A stretch of DNA of 64,000 nucleotides from Streptomyces carminius (lineage in GTDB: Bacteria > Actinomycetota > Actinomycetes > Streptomycetales > Streptomycetaceae). Under the pieces are notes generated by a model that worked only from the letters and a program-made list of their open reading frames with translations, made no database searches and was not told where the DNA came from. Position 1 is the first letter of the stretch. Each line of letters opens with the position of its first letter. The position numbers were made by a program, and so were the translations under genes. Positions 54,571 through 62,940 of this stretch are shown one piece after another. The stretch covers positions 72,601-136,600 of the forward strand of contig NZ_PGGW01000057.1 of assembly GCF_002794255.1 (NCBI RefSeq), written 5' to 3'.

Positions 54571-54758
54571 CCGGCTCCCCCATCCCGCTGGTGGTGGTCC
54601 TCGGGCTCATCACCGTGCTCCTGGTCCGCTCGCGCGATGTCCGGGCCTGGGAAGCGGTCGTGGTCGCCCTGTTCGGCTTCTACCTGGCCCTCACCCCGGT
54701 CCGGTGGACCGTCCTGGCCGTCGTGGACTGGCTGTCCGGCGGCTTCCTCCACACCTGA
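54567..54758 (+). CDS. Small Spd-like membrane protein
   Basis: A 63-residue protein with two hydrophobic helices (about 6-20 and 28-50). The GTG start overlaps the tra stop (GTGA). Small membrane proteins in this position of Streptomyces plasmids and AICEs take part in intramycelial spread (Spd) of the element; assignment is positional. Confidence 0.65.
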   Translation: MTGSPIPLVVVLGLITVLLVRSRDVRAWEAVVVALFGFYLALTPVRWTVLAVVDWLSGGFLHT

Positions 54759-54777
54759 GACGAGAAAAGAGCCGCTG

Positions 54778-54891
54778 ATGCCGATGCGCCGTGTGCGCTG
54801 CCCCGTCTGCAAGGGCGAGGGGTCCCGGAAGACCTGGACCGGCCGCCGCCACCGCTGCCGCGTCTGCCGGGGCGCCGGAACCATCCGCTGA
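54778..54891 (+). CDS. Tiny zinc-ribbon protein
   Basis: A 37-residue basic protein built around two CxxCxG knuckles: CPVCKGEG and CRVCRGAG, like half of a DnaJ zinc domain. ATG 54778 follows AAAAGAG. Such peptides are common between tra and rep genes of AICEs; function unknown. A further short frame at 54931-55018 before repSA is not supported. Confidence 0.6.
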   Translation: MPMRRVRCPVCKGEGSRKTWTGRRHRCRVCRGAGTIR

Positions 54892-55014
54892 CCCGCCCGT
54901 CACCACACCGATCCGTCAGGGAGTGACCGCCATGGACGCGAGCCACCCAGCCTCATCCATCCGTGCCGCTGCGGCGGCCCACCCCGGGAGGTCCCCACCA
55001 TCACCGCCGAGTCC

Positions 55015-56457
55015 ATGACCTCGGCCGACAGGCGCGCCGTGCTCGACCGCGCGGCGCGCCTGCGCCATCTCTCCGACGCCGAACGCGACATCATCCGCCT
55101 CGCCTCCGACCCGCTGTTCCCCCGCTGGCTGGAACAGATCACCGCCACCGGCGGCTGTGCACACCCGGTGCATCTGGCGGGCTCCACCACCACCTACGAC
55201 GCGCTCACCGGTGAAGTCCTGCACCACTACGACACAGCGAACGAGCCGGGCGAGCGGCTGTCGGTCCGCTGCCGCAACCGCCGCGCCACCGTCTGCGCCC
55301 CCTGCTCCCGGCTCCACGCCGGGGACACCTTCCACCTGGTGCGCGCCGGACTGGTCGGCGGCAAGAACGTCCCCGACGACGTACGGGACCGGCCGCGGTT
55401 GTTCCTGACCCTGACCGCCCCCGGCTTCGGCCCGGTCCACCGCGCGGCCGACAGCTCCCCGTGCCGCCCTCGGCGGAACGCTGGCGAGTGCGAGCACGGG
55501 CGCCCGGTCGGCTGCCCGGCCGTGCACGACGTGACCGATCCGCTCGTCGGCCAACCGATCTGCCCCGGCTGCTACGACTACTGCGGCCACGTGCTGTGGC
55601 ACGCCTACGCCGGGCGGCTGTGGAAGGCGTTCACCGACAACCTCTACAACCACCTGGCCGCGCGTACCGGACGCACCCGGACCGGGCTGCGCCGGACGGT
55701 GCGCCTCTCCTACGCCAAGGTCGCCGAGTACCAGAAGCGCGCGGCCGTCCACATCCATGCCGTGCTGCGCCTCGACGGCGCGGACGGCCCGGCCACTGCG
55801 CCCCCGACCTGGCTCGACACCGACACCCTCACCCGTGCCGTGCGCACCGCTGCGGCGGCCGTCCACCTGGCCACGGTCCACAGTGCCGCACTCGGTGAGT
55901 ACGCCCTGCGCTGGGGTGCTCAGCTCGATGTCCGGCCGCTGCGCGCCTTCGACGGCCCGGACGGGCTGACCGACGATGCGGTAGCGGCATACGTGGCCAA
56001 GTACGTCACCAAAGGCGCGGCCGACACCGCCGCCGGCCTCGACCACCGGCTGACCGGCCCCGATGACCTGCGCACCGCCCCGGTCTCCCCGCATATACGC
56101 ACCCTCATGACGACCTGCTGGCGCCTGGGCGGCCTGCCCGAACTGGCACCGCTGCGGCTGCGCGCCTGGGCTCACACCCTCGGCTACCGGGGCCACGTCC
56201 TCACCAAGTCCCGCGCCTACTCCACCACCTACGCGGCCCTGCGCGCCGAACGCGCCGAGTACGAGCGGACCGCACAGAGCCCGGAGCTGTCCCCCGGACC
56301 GGAGACGGTCACCGATGCCCACTGGCGCTACGTCGGCTCCGGCCACTCCCCCGGCGCCGCGCTCATCGCCGCGGGCGTCGCCGAAGACCTGGCAGCCAAC
56401 CGGGAGGCGGCTCGGGAAGCTCTCCGTTCCGGTCTCGGGGGCGCTCTTGGCGCCTGA
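55015..56457 (+). CDS. repSA: RepSA-type replication initiator
   Basis: A 480-residue rolling-circle-type initiator of AICEs. The HUH-like motif is AAVHIHAVLRLDG. The catalytic tyrosine is likely in AAYVAKYVTKGA. Cysteine-rich segments CAPCSRLH and CPGCYDYCGH probably bind zinc. It would nick the element origin to allow autonomous replication after excision. The ATG at 55015 is the first plausible start. A small TTG-started frame overlaps its 3' end. Confidence 0.85.
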   Translation: MTSADRRAVLDRAARLRHLSDAERDIIRLASDPLFPRWLEQITATGGCAHPVHLAGSTTTYDALTGEVLHHYDTANEPGERLSVRCRNRRATVCAPCSRLHAGDTFHLVRAGLVGGKNVPDDVRDRPRLFLTLTAPGFGPVHRAADSSPCRPRRNAGECEHGRPVGCPAVHDVTDPLVGQPICPGCYDYCGHVLWHAYAGRLWKAFTDNLYNHLAARTGRTRTGLRRTVRLSYAKVAEYQKRAAVHIHAVLRLDGADGPATAPPTWLDTDTLTRAVRTAAAAVHLATVHSAALGEYALRWGAQLDVRPLRAFDGPDGLTDDAVAAYVAKYVTKGAADTAAGLDHRLTGPDDLRTAPVSPHIRTLMTTCWRLGGLPELAPLRLRAWAHTLGYRGHVLTKSRAYSTTYAALRAERAEYERTAQSPELSPGPETVTDAHWRYVGSGHSPGAALIAAGVAEDLAANREAAREALRSGLGGALGA

Positions 56458-56617
56458 GGAACTGAGAAGGCGGGTGGCCGCGTCCCGCGCGCGGCAGGGG
56501 CTTCCGCCGATCATCGAGGACCTGGCGGTGATAGAGCGCGTGGTGCGGGTCCTCGCCCTGGTCGAGCCCGGGACCCGCACCGCGTGCCGCCGCGCTACGC
56601 GATCCAGTCGAAGATGA
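56447..56617 (+). CDS. Small AICE protein between repSA and the integrase
   Basis: A 56-residue basic protein: LAPEELRRRVAASRARQGLP, then IIEDLAVIERVVRVLAL. Short frames of this pattern commonly follow rep genes in Streptomyces mobile elements. The TTG start overlaps repSA by 11 bp and the stop overlaps the convergent integrase end. Possibly an excisionase substitute, but no helix-turn-helix is clear. Confidence 0.5.
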   Translation: MAPEELRRRVAASRARQGLPPIIEDLAVIERVVRVLALVEPGTRTACRRATRSSRR

Positions 56618-58040
56618 ACCGATCGGGGTCCCATCGCTTGCGCGGGTTGGCGGGGGCCACCTCTATGGCTCGCACGGTGGCCGTGACGATGGCGCGGCGC
56701 TGGGAGTGGTTCATCTTCTCCCAGCGTTCCCGCATGTCCTCGTAGCTGCCCACGAAGGCCAGCAGGACGGCCGTCCTCGATGTCTTCGACAGCTTCGCCC
56801 GGTTGCGCTCCAACCGCTCCTCGACCGGCTGGCGGGCGATCATCCATTCCTTGCGGCTGATCTTGCGGTTGCCGAAGTCCCGGGCAAGCTCCTCCAACTC
56901 CTCCTCGTCGGCCCGGATCTCCTCGTAGAGGCCACTGTCCTCGTCGTCCGGGCGCTGGAGCCGCTTCCGGAGCGTGGGCGAGTCCAGCGCGGTCAGGATC
57001 ATGTCGCGTACATGCTCGTCCGTCTTCTCGGCGTTGGTCGCCGTTCCGGCGCACGCGTCGGTGCCGGGGGTGTTGGGGCAGACGTAGCGCGGTACGCCTG
57101 CGCGGGGCCTGCCGACCATGCCGTATCCGCACGGCGTGCCGTCCGCCTTCGGCTTCGCGCACCGCAGGATGCCGGAGAGCAGGTAGCTCCGCCTGGTGGT
57201 GCCCTCCACCCTGCGGCGCCGCTCGGGGTCGGACAGCAGTGCGCGCAGCCGGTCGGAGTCCTCATGGCTGAGGATCCCGGGCCATATGGCGTCGGCCACT
57301 ATCTCACCGAGCAGGGGGCGGGTCTTCTCCCAGGAACTGCGCGGGGTATGCTCGCGCCGTCCGCTGATCCGCGCGGACGCCAGCATGCGGCGCAGTGCAC
57401 TGGGCTTCCACGGGATGCCCGCCACGGTGGTGATACCGCGCTTCTGCCAGTCGCGGCAGATGCTCGCCAGACTCTCGCCTGCCAGTACGCGGCGGGCACC
57501 CTCGCGGATGACCTCGGCCTCGTCCTCGCGCACGGTGACCCGGTCGTCCTCGTACCCGAAGGGGCGCTTCCCGCCTCCGGCGACCTTTCCCGCCTCGGCG
57601 GCCTGGCGGCGCTGGCGCTGCTGACGCTCGGCCTTGTGCTCCGCCTCGTGGCGGGCGGCGGCACCGAGCATGCGCGCGATCATGCGGCCGGTCGGCGTCG
57701 CGAGATCGATCTCCCCACTGACCGTGGCCAGCTCAAGGCCGTACCGGTCCGCGAGATCGATCACGTCTTCCAGCTCGCGCGGGGAGCGTGTCAGCCGGTC
57801 CACGTGCCAGCACACGACGGCGTCCACGGTCCCGTTCCGCACGTCTTCCATGAGTTCCTGCCACGCCGGGCGCGGCGCTCCGGAGTAGGCGCTGACATCA
57901 TTGTCGGTATGGACGGCTACGACATCCCAGCCCTTGCGGGCGCTCAGAGCCCGGCAGTCCTCTTCCTGGCGGGCGACTCCGAGACCCGCACCGCCCCTGT
58001 CCTGGCTGATCCGGCAGTAGATCGCTGCTCGTCGCGTCAT
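56595..58040 (-). CDS. Large serine recombinase (integrase)
   Basis: A 481-residue site-specific recombinase. The resolvase domain (about 1-150) carries the nucleophile S12 in IYCRISQDRGG, the arginines in CWHVDRLTRSPRELE, and GRMIARMLGAAARHEAEHKAER. A recombinase domain follows (about 160-260; GKRPFGYE, LRRMLASARISG). Then come the zinc-ribbon cysteines LRCAKPKADGTPC, YVCPN and ACAG, and a coiled-coil tail (about 350-420) that controls directionality in this family. It should catalyse attP x attB integration of the AICE. The recombination directionality factor was not recognised. Confidence 0.9.
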   Translation of the reverse strand: MTRRAAIYCRISQDRGGAGLGVARQEEDCRALSARKGWDVVAVHTDNDVSAYSGAPRPAWQELMEDVRNGTVDAVVCWHVDRLTRSPRELEDVIDLADRYGLELATVSGEIDLATPTGRMIARMLGAAARHEAEHKAERQQRQRRQAAEAGKVAGGGKRPFGYEDDRVTVREDEAEVIREGARRVLAGESLASICRDWQKRGITTVAGIPWKPSALRRMLASARISGRREHTPRSSWEKTRPLLGEIVADAIWPGILSHEDSDRLRALLSDPERRRRVEGTTRRSYLLSGILRCAKPKADGTPCGYGMVGRPRAGVPRYVCPNTPGTDACAGTATNAEKTDEHVRDMILTALDSPTLRKRLQRPDDEDSGLYEEIRADEEELEELARDFGNRKISRKEWMIARQPVEERLERNRAKLSKTSRTAVLLAFVGSYEDMRERWEKMNHSQRRAIVTATVRAIEVAPANPRKRWDPDRFIFDWIA

Positions 58041-58215
58041 GGGTCACATAGGTACACGCTCGTAGGAACCGGTGTCGCCTGTCCGGTGGGCGTGGCCAAG
58101 GCCGAGGGCTGACCGGCCCGGGCCGCCCGTCGTCGTCACTCGTTCGGACGACTGCGGGCGGCCCCCGCCGGATACGCTGCCCGCAGCGAGCAGAATCCCG
58201 CCCAGGGGAGACGCC

Positions 58216-58572
58216 ATGACCACCTCCGCCACAGGCCGACCGCTCATCCCCCAGCCGCCCGCCACCGTGACCGCGCTGCGGCAGGCCGTCGCCCAGATCG
58301 CACCGGCGGCCCTCCCGGCCTTCACCCGGGAACTGGACCAGGCCGCCGACCAGGCCCGACAGGGCTCCGACCTCGCGCCGCTGCGGCGCTTCGTCGCCCA
58401 GTGGGCGGTCCAGGTGCACATCCAGCGGCATCCCCACCCGGCAGAGCGGCTGCGGCAACTGGAGGACCTCGCCGCCACCGGCGACGCCGACCGGGCCCGC
58501 AAGGCGGCCTCCGAGATCGGCCGCATCCTGGACGACGCGCACGCCGCGCTCGCCACCCCGCCCCAGCGGTGA
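58216..58572 (+). CDS. DUF6247-like plasmid-associated protein
   Basis: A 118-residue, mostly helical protein (TVTALRQAVAQIAPAALPAF, TRELDQAADQARQ). It resembles a family (DUF6247, from memory) found beside AICE and plasmid genes together with a small partner. GGGGAG precedes ATG 58216. The stop overlaps the next gene as GTGA, a toxin-antitoxin-like arrangement. Confidence 0.65.
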   Translation: MTTSATGRPLIPQPPATVTALRQAVAQIAPAALPAFTRELDQAADQARQGSDLAPLRRFVAQWAVQVHIQRHPHPAERLRQLEDLAATGDADRARKAASEIGRILDDAHAALATPPQR

Positions 58573-58839
58573 GTGACACCTGGCGCTGGGAGTACGACCC
58601 GGACAGCGCGCACGTCACCGGCGGAGTACCAGCCGAGATCACCGCCGAAGTGGAACGCCTCGCCACCCAGCTCACCGAACTGGCCGGCATGGGCGTCGAC
58701 ATCGGAGACCTGGGCAACGGACCGCGCACCGGCGGACTGCGGTATGGACGCGGCAGGCGGCTGGTTCTACTTCCTGGCCTCCCCCAGGGACCGCCTGATC
58801 GTCGTCGTGAGGATCGTCCCGCCCTTCGACCAGTTGTGA
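58569..58839 (+). pseudogene. Frameshifted partner of the DUF6247-like protein
   Basis: The GTG start gives VSDTWRWEYDPDSAHVTGGV and continues to GNGPRTGGLR (about 58740). The expected continuation, GGWFYFLASPRDRLIVVVRI then PPFDQL and a stop, is in another frame (to 58839). A single-base change near 58735-58745 therefore breaks the gene. The intact form looks like a RelE-fold-like small toxin, which would be inactive here. Confidence 0.65.
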
Positions 58840-59141
58840 ACGGGAGTGTGCAGGCGACTCCAGCGACCAGCAGTACCTCGACCGCGGCAAGGACGGCTGC
58901 TTCGGCATCGGCGCCGCCTTCCCCGTCTGCGCGGCCGAGGGCAGAGAGCCGACATCGTCGCCCAGTGGGCTTTGGAACCTACGCCCGGAGAGTGCGTGAC
59001 GAGCAGTTGCCGCTTGCCCGGCGGCACACGGCACTGAGGTGCGCCGTCGTGTACTACTGACCGCTCGGCTTCAACGCGACCTGGGCGTACCTGGCCGCGA
59101 CAGCATGTCCTTCACCCGACCTCCGCAGAGATCCGGCCGCC
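58840..59141. other. Remnant sequence without an intact gene
   Basis: A short open stretch (about 58838-58996) encodes AGDSSDQQYLDRGKDGCFGI and GAAFPVCAAEG with no start codon and no recognised family. It looks like a fragment of a lost gene. Confidence 0.35.
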
Positions 59142-59636
59142 TTGCTGCGCGTGCTGGACATGTTGGAGGCAAGCCGCGCGGCCCGACTCGACGAGTTGGA
59201 CGTCTTCGCCGCCCACCGGCGCGCGGAGAGAGCGGTCGGCCGACGAGTCCCGCGAGCCGCCGAGACGGCACATCTGCTCGGACCTCGCTGGCCCGGCAGG
59301 AGGGCCCCCTCCCGGCTGGGACTCGTCGCCGCCGTGGCGAACCGTCACTCCGCCTTCCAACGGTTTCCCCACCCGGACGGCACTGCCTGCCGCGACGGCC
59401 AGGCCCGACAGCTCGCCGGCCTGCGTGCCCGCCTCGACGACTGCGCCCTTTCCTACCTCACAGCCCTCGGCCGTCCGGACGGCTCGGTGCGGGACGCACT
59501 GGCCGATACGGTCGACGGCATCAGCCGCCTTGTGCGCCCGGGCTACACGCCTCTGAACATGTACCCGCTCACGTGGCTGCGCTTCGCGAACCTCCTCGCG
59601 TACGCCGTGGATGCCGCCTTGAGCACTGAACCCTGA
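59142..59636 (+). CDS. Hypothetical helical protein
   Basis: A 164-residue protein with TTG 59142 or GTG 59151 as possible starts. The helical C-terminal half (QLAGLRARLDDCALSYLTAL, DTVDGISRLVRPGY, WLRFANLLAYAVDAAL) looks genuine. No family recognised, no clear ribosome site. It may be an accessory-region remnant. Confidence 0.45.
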   Translation: MLRVLDMLEASRAARLDELDVFAAHRRAERAVGRRVPRAAETAHLLGPRWPGRRAPSRLGLVAAVANRHSAFQRFPHPDGTACRDGQARQLAGLRARLDDCALSYLTALGRPDGSVRDALADTVDGISRLVRPGYTPLNMYPLTWLRFANLLAYAVDAALSTEP

Positions 59637-59763
59637 CGACGGCAGCACCTCGATCGCCGGACACACCCGACCGGCACCGGCCCGTCGAGACCTGAGAACG
59701 CCGGTACTGCCGCAGCCGAAAATCAATGGCCTGCCGGAATCGGCCGACACCACCCTGTACGGC

Positions 59764-60357
59764 ATGGAAGAACCGCAGCGCGGGATCCGCGCGCTCCACA
59801 CGGCATCCACGATCACCGTCTACCAGGCGTACCCCCCGGAGATCGGTGAGCCCGCGGTTCGCCAGGGCCGTTTTCCCGCCGCGTGGAAGCGGGACCGGAT
59901 GACGTGGATAAAGCCCTCGTTCCTGTGGATGATGCACCGCTCCGGCTGGGGCACGAAGACGGGGCAGGAGACGATCCTTGCCGTCGAGATCACCCGCGCC
60001 GGCTTCGAGTGGGCACTGCGTCACGCGTGCCTGTCGGATTACGCACCCGGGCTGCACACCGACCGCAGCACCTGGCGGCACCGGTTGAAACGTGCACCGA
60101 CCCGCGTCCAGTGGGACCCCGAGCGGGATCTGCACCTCCGACCCCTGCCCTACCGCTCGCTGCAACTCGGGCTCTCAGGTGAGGCCGTGCAGCGGTACGC
60201 GGACGAGTGGACGGTGTCCATCAGCGATGTGACTCCACTCGCCCGGGAGATCCCCACACTCCTCAGCGGCGGCGACCCGGCTTCCGCGGCTCAGTTGCTG
60301 CCCGAGGAGCGGGCATACCCCGTCAGTGACGAACTGACAACCCACCTGTGTCCGTGA
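59764..60357 (+). CDS. DUF4291 family protein
   Basis: A 197-residue protein with strong family features: RALHTASTITVYQAYPPEIG, KRDRMTWIKPSFLWMMHRSG (about 42-61), TILAVEITRAGFEWALRHA, and RSLQLGLSGEAVQRY. Conserved across bacteria and fungi without known activity. Monocistronic; 127 bp upstream are empty. Confidence 0.88.
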   Translation: MEEPQRGIRALHTASTITVYQAYPPEIGEPAVRQGRFPAAWKRDRMTWIKPSFLWMMHRSGWGTKTGQETILAVEITRAGFEWALRHACLSDYAPGLHTDRSTWRHRLKRAPTRVQWDPERDLHLRPLPYRSLQLGLSGEAVQRYADEWTVSISDVTPLAREIPTLLSGGDPASAAQLLPEERAYPVSDELTTHLCP

Positions 60358-60548
60358 CCGGGCACGGGTGGGTACCGCCCAGTGGATGTGGCAGCGCCGC
60401 GCTGCTTCCCGGAGTACCGGGAAGCGACCATCGGCCGTCCGCCGGTGCGGGCAACCCTCCCCGGGGGCACCGCGGTCTTACCAGGTGCGTGCTCAGGGCG
60501 TCGGCCCTCGTCGGACCGCGCCCGTGGGCCGACTGAAAGGAGTAGCCC

Positions 60549-60806
60549 GTGGAGATCGATCCCGGCCTCTGCCTGGACGTCCCGGAGGAATTCGACGACT
60601 CGGACGCCGAGACCCGGGTGCACCCCGTCGCCCGGAAGCTGTTCCACGCCACCACCGCCGCGGACGTCTTCAGGAAGGCCGCCGAGTGGGTGGCGGAACA
60701 GAAGGTCTTCCCCGTCGACGTCTCCTGGGACTTCCTGCACGACGAGGACGAACCGTACTGGTTGAGCCTCTACTTCGTTTTCGAGCAGGACTCCGACGAT
60801 TCCTGA
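60549..60806 (+). CDS. Small acidic hypothetical protein
   Basis: An 85-residue acidic protein with a helical centre (TTAADVFRKAAEWVAEQKVF) and aromatic end (EPYWLSLYFVFEQD). GTG 60549 has AAAGGAG 7 nt upstream, supporting a real gene. Resembles small immunity-type proteins in size and charge, but no family is recognised. Confidence 0.6.
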   Translation: MEIDPGLCLDVPEEFDDSDAETRVHPVARKLFHATTAADVFRKAAEWVAEQKVFPVDVSWDFLHDEDEPYWLSLYFVFEQDSDDS

Positions 60807-60960
60807 CCGCCGCGGACGGCAGGACGGGCCGTACCCGGGCCGGCGCCCGGAGCGAGAAGGCCCCGTCGGGCCGGTCGGCCGGTGGAGGCGGAGACCAAGT
60901 GGGGTCAGGAGATCCGGGATCTCCCGGTGGGGATCGCGCGTCCCTCCTGTGGTTCCTGCT

Positions 60961-61419
60961 TCACCCGCGGACGTGCCGGCTGGTATCGCCCACCAGGTCC
61001 GGTACCACCTCGAGCGTCTTCCACCACCACCGTCCGTCCACGCGCTCGAAGGTCCCGTTGAAGCGCGCGTAGATGATCGGCTGGAGTGGGAAGTCCGCGA
61101 GTGCCTGCCATATGCCGGCACAGCTTGCGAAGGAAGCCCTTCCTGAGTCCTCGTCGACGTCGATCACGACGTTCGTGAGCTGGTGCCTGGTGTGTGTCCG
61201 CCCGTCGTACAGGATCACGTGGTCGTCGAGCCAGCGGCGCACCGGTTCCGGCCCGGGCCCGTCCGCGAAAGGCCACATCCCGTGCTTCCAGAGCCTCGCG
61301 ACTCCGTCGAAATCGGCAGCGTCGATGGCCTCGCAGTACGCACAGAGGGTGCGCCATATCTCCTTCTCCGAGTCGTAGGAGGGCTTCCCGAGCGCTTGCG
61401 GGATCTCGATCGGACTCAT
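60961..61419 (-). CDS. SnoaL-like (NTF2-fold) protein
   Basis: A 152-residue cone-fold protein: ICRTLCAYCEAIDAADFDG-type start (IWRTLCAYCEAIDAADFDGV), FADGPGPEPVRRWLDDHV, TRHQLTNVVIDVDEDSGRAS and RVDGRWWWKTLEV are typical of the SnoaL_4 group found near polyketide and aromatic-degrading genes. ATG 61419 is used. Substrate unknown; no partner genes nearby. Confidence 0.8.
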   Translation of the reverse strand: MSPIEIPQALGKPSYDSEKEIWRTLCAYCEAIDAADFDGVARLWKHGMWPFADGPGPEPVRRWLDDHVILYDGRTHTRHQLTNVVIDVDEDSGRASFASCAGIWQALADFPLQPIIYARFNGTFERVDGRWWWKTLEVVPDLVGDTSRHVRG

Positions 61420-61620
61420 CGTCCTCCTCCGTCCTCGAACCTGGTCTCGGGTACTCGCCGGGGAGTTGTCGCAAGGTTCTTCGTGGTCGAGGTTAACGCC
61501 GGCCTGCGGGCGACGCGGGGTCTCGATGACTGGAGCAAGCCGCCATGGTGACGGAAGGTGGAACGGCCGTCCGCTTTCGGTCCGGCCACCGGCATGGGCC
61601 GTACGGTGATCCCGAACGGC

Positions 61621-62289
61621 TCAGGCTCGGAAGGCGGCGGGGGCCGCCGTGCGGGCACGGTCGTGGAGTTCGCGGGCGGCACGGTTGCGCAGGTGGGGGC
61701 GGATCAGCGAGACCACGGTGCGGACGCGGGCGTCCGCCCGTCCGCTCTGGACGTACGGGTACTCGTCCAGGGCGAGGTTCCAGGTGGCAGCGGCCTGTTC
61801 CAGGTGCCCGAGCCTCATCTGCCGCTCGGCGGCGATCATCAGGTTCCGTACCCGACTCCTGCGTTGTGTGGGCTGCCGGAGCCGGTTGGATTCGACCTTG
61901 GCCTTGACTGCTCCGCCGATGTCTCCCAGCTCGTACCGCACCTGGCTGGTGTGGTCCGCGAGCCCGGCATGGTCGTACCTGCCCGTGAGTCCGGTGTGTG
62001 ACTCGGCCTTGTCCAAAGCCACTTCCGCCTCCCGCAGACGGGCCGGCGCACCGCGCCGGTCGCCGGCCCGGGCGGCCGCGTCGGCCAGGTGCAGTGCCCG
62101 CGGTCCGTGGCCCAGGTCCGCCGCCTGGACGCTCATGCCGCGCAGCGTGGTGCAGTACGTCAGGTGGTCCTCGGCCGCACCGGCCAGTTCCAGGGCCTTG
62201 AGGTAGCACTGCTGGGCCAGGCCCTGGAGTCCCTCGTCGACGGCCATGTAGCCGGTGAGACAGCACAGGTCGGAGGCCACCGACAGCAT
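61621..62289 (-). pseudogene. Truncated TPR regulator, C-terminal part
   Basis: About 222 residues match the C-terminal TPR half of Streptomyces helix-turn-helix/TPR regulators: VASDLCCLTGYMAVDEGLQG, YLKALELAGAAEDHLTYCTT, GMSVQAADLGHG. The DNA-binding N-terminus and first repeats are absent; the frame upstream of 62289 becomes Pro/Arg-rich non-homologous sequence. Confidence 0.7.
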
Positions 62290-62457
62290 GTCCTTGCGGA
62301 CCTTTTCGGGAGCGGGGCGGGGAGGACCGCCCGGGGCGGGCGGCGTCCACCGTCAAGCCCGGCCCCGGCCCCGTGCTCCTGGCCTTGATCCGCCCGTACA
62401 CCGGGGAAGGTAGGTGCTGCCCGGCCGACCGAGCGGGGGCGGTTCTTCGGCAAGGCG

Positions 62458-62640
62458 ATGCGGAACCGCCCCGGCGGGCGCCGGGAGCAGATCCTCCGGA
62501 AGAAGGTGATCAACCGCTTCGTGCGGCCGCCGGCTGCCGAGCTGCTGTGGTCCGTCGAGGATGCCGAGTGGCTCGTCCTCGGATTCGAGTGCGCTGAAGG
62601 CCGGAGGCCGGATTTCCCGCCGGGTCCGCACGCGACGCGA
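62458..62640 (+). pseudogene. Fragment of a phosphotransferase-like gene
   Basis: The stretch KKVINRFVRPPAAELLWSVE followed by DAEWLVLGFECAEGR resembles the N-lobe hinge of APH-type kinases (the LVLGFEYVEGRHA pattern). No catalytic HGD motif follows and the frame degenerates after about 62640. 62290-62457 and 62641-62940 hold no gene I can support. Confidence 0.4.
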
Positions 62641-62940
62641 AGGCTTCCGTGCGGGAACCGAAGCGGACGGAACAGCCGGCGTCCGCGCTTTAGCATATTC
62701 GTGCGCCGAACGGGCCGAAGGACTCGAAAAACGTCCTGATCCATTGATCACGACGAGTTTTCGGCCAATGATCGGCCGCCCACATGTCCGTGGACAACCC
62801 GGGGCCCCGTTCCTCACTCATCCGCACCGGAGACAGCAGACGCGGGCAGACCCGCCGTGTTCCGACCGCTCCGGCCGGCCCATCCGTTCGCCGACTGTCA
62901 TCCGATCTGTCACCTGAGGCAATCGGAGGAACGAAGCACG

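Larger units (their letters stand above)
51539..58070. mobile_element. Actinomycete integrative and conjugative element (AICE) with large serine recombinase
   Basis: Gene order is classical for an AICE: GntR/KorSA-like regulator (leftward), then Pra-like, TraB/FtsK, Spd-like, zinc-ribbon and RepSA genes (rightward), and an integrase at the far end (leftward). The integrase is a large serine recombinase, a minority type among these elements. The right boundary should lie just upstream of the integrase start (about 58041-58110). The left boundary is uncertain: near the YdcF break (51316), or further left if the Hachiman genes are cargo. No direct repeat could be confirmed by eye. Confidence 0.7.

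Noticed and set aside
58018-58110. attR core of the serine recombinase
   Set aside because: I compared this stretch with 51300-51400 and 51840-51970 by eye and found no shared core repeat long enough to report.
61493-62401. 302-codon minus-strand frame overlapping the truncated TPR regulator
   Set aside because: Pro/Arg/Gly-rich shadow of the TPR coding frame with no recognisable domain.
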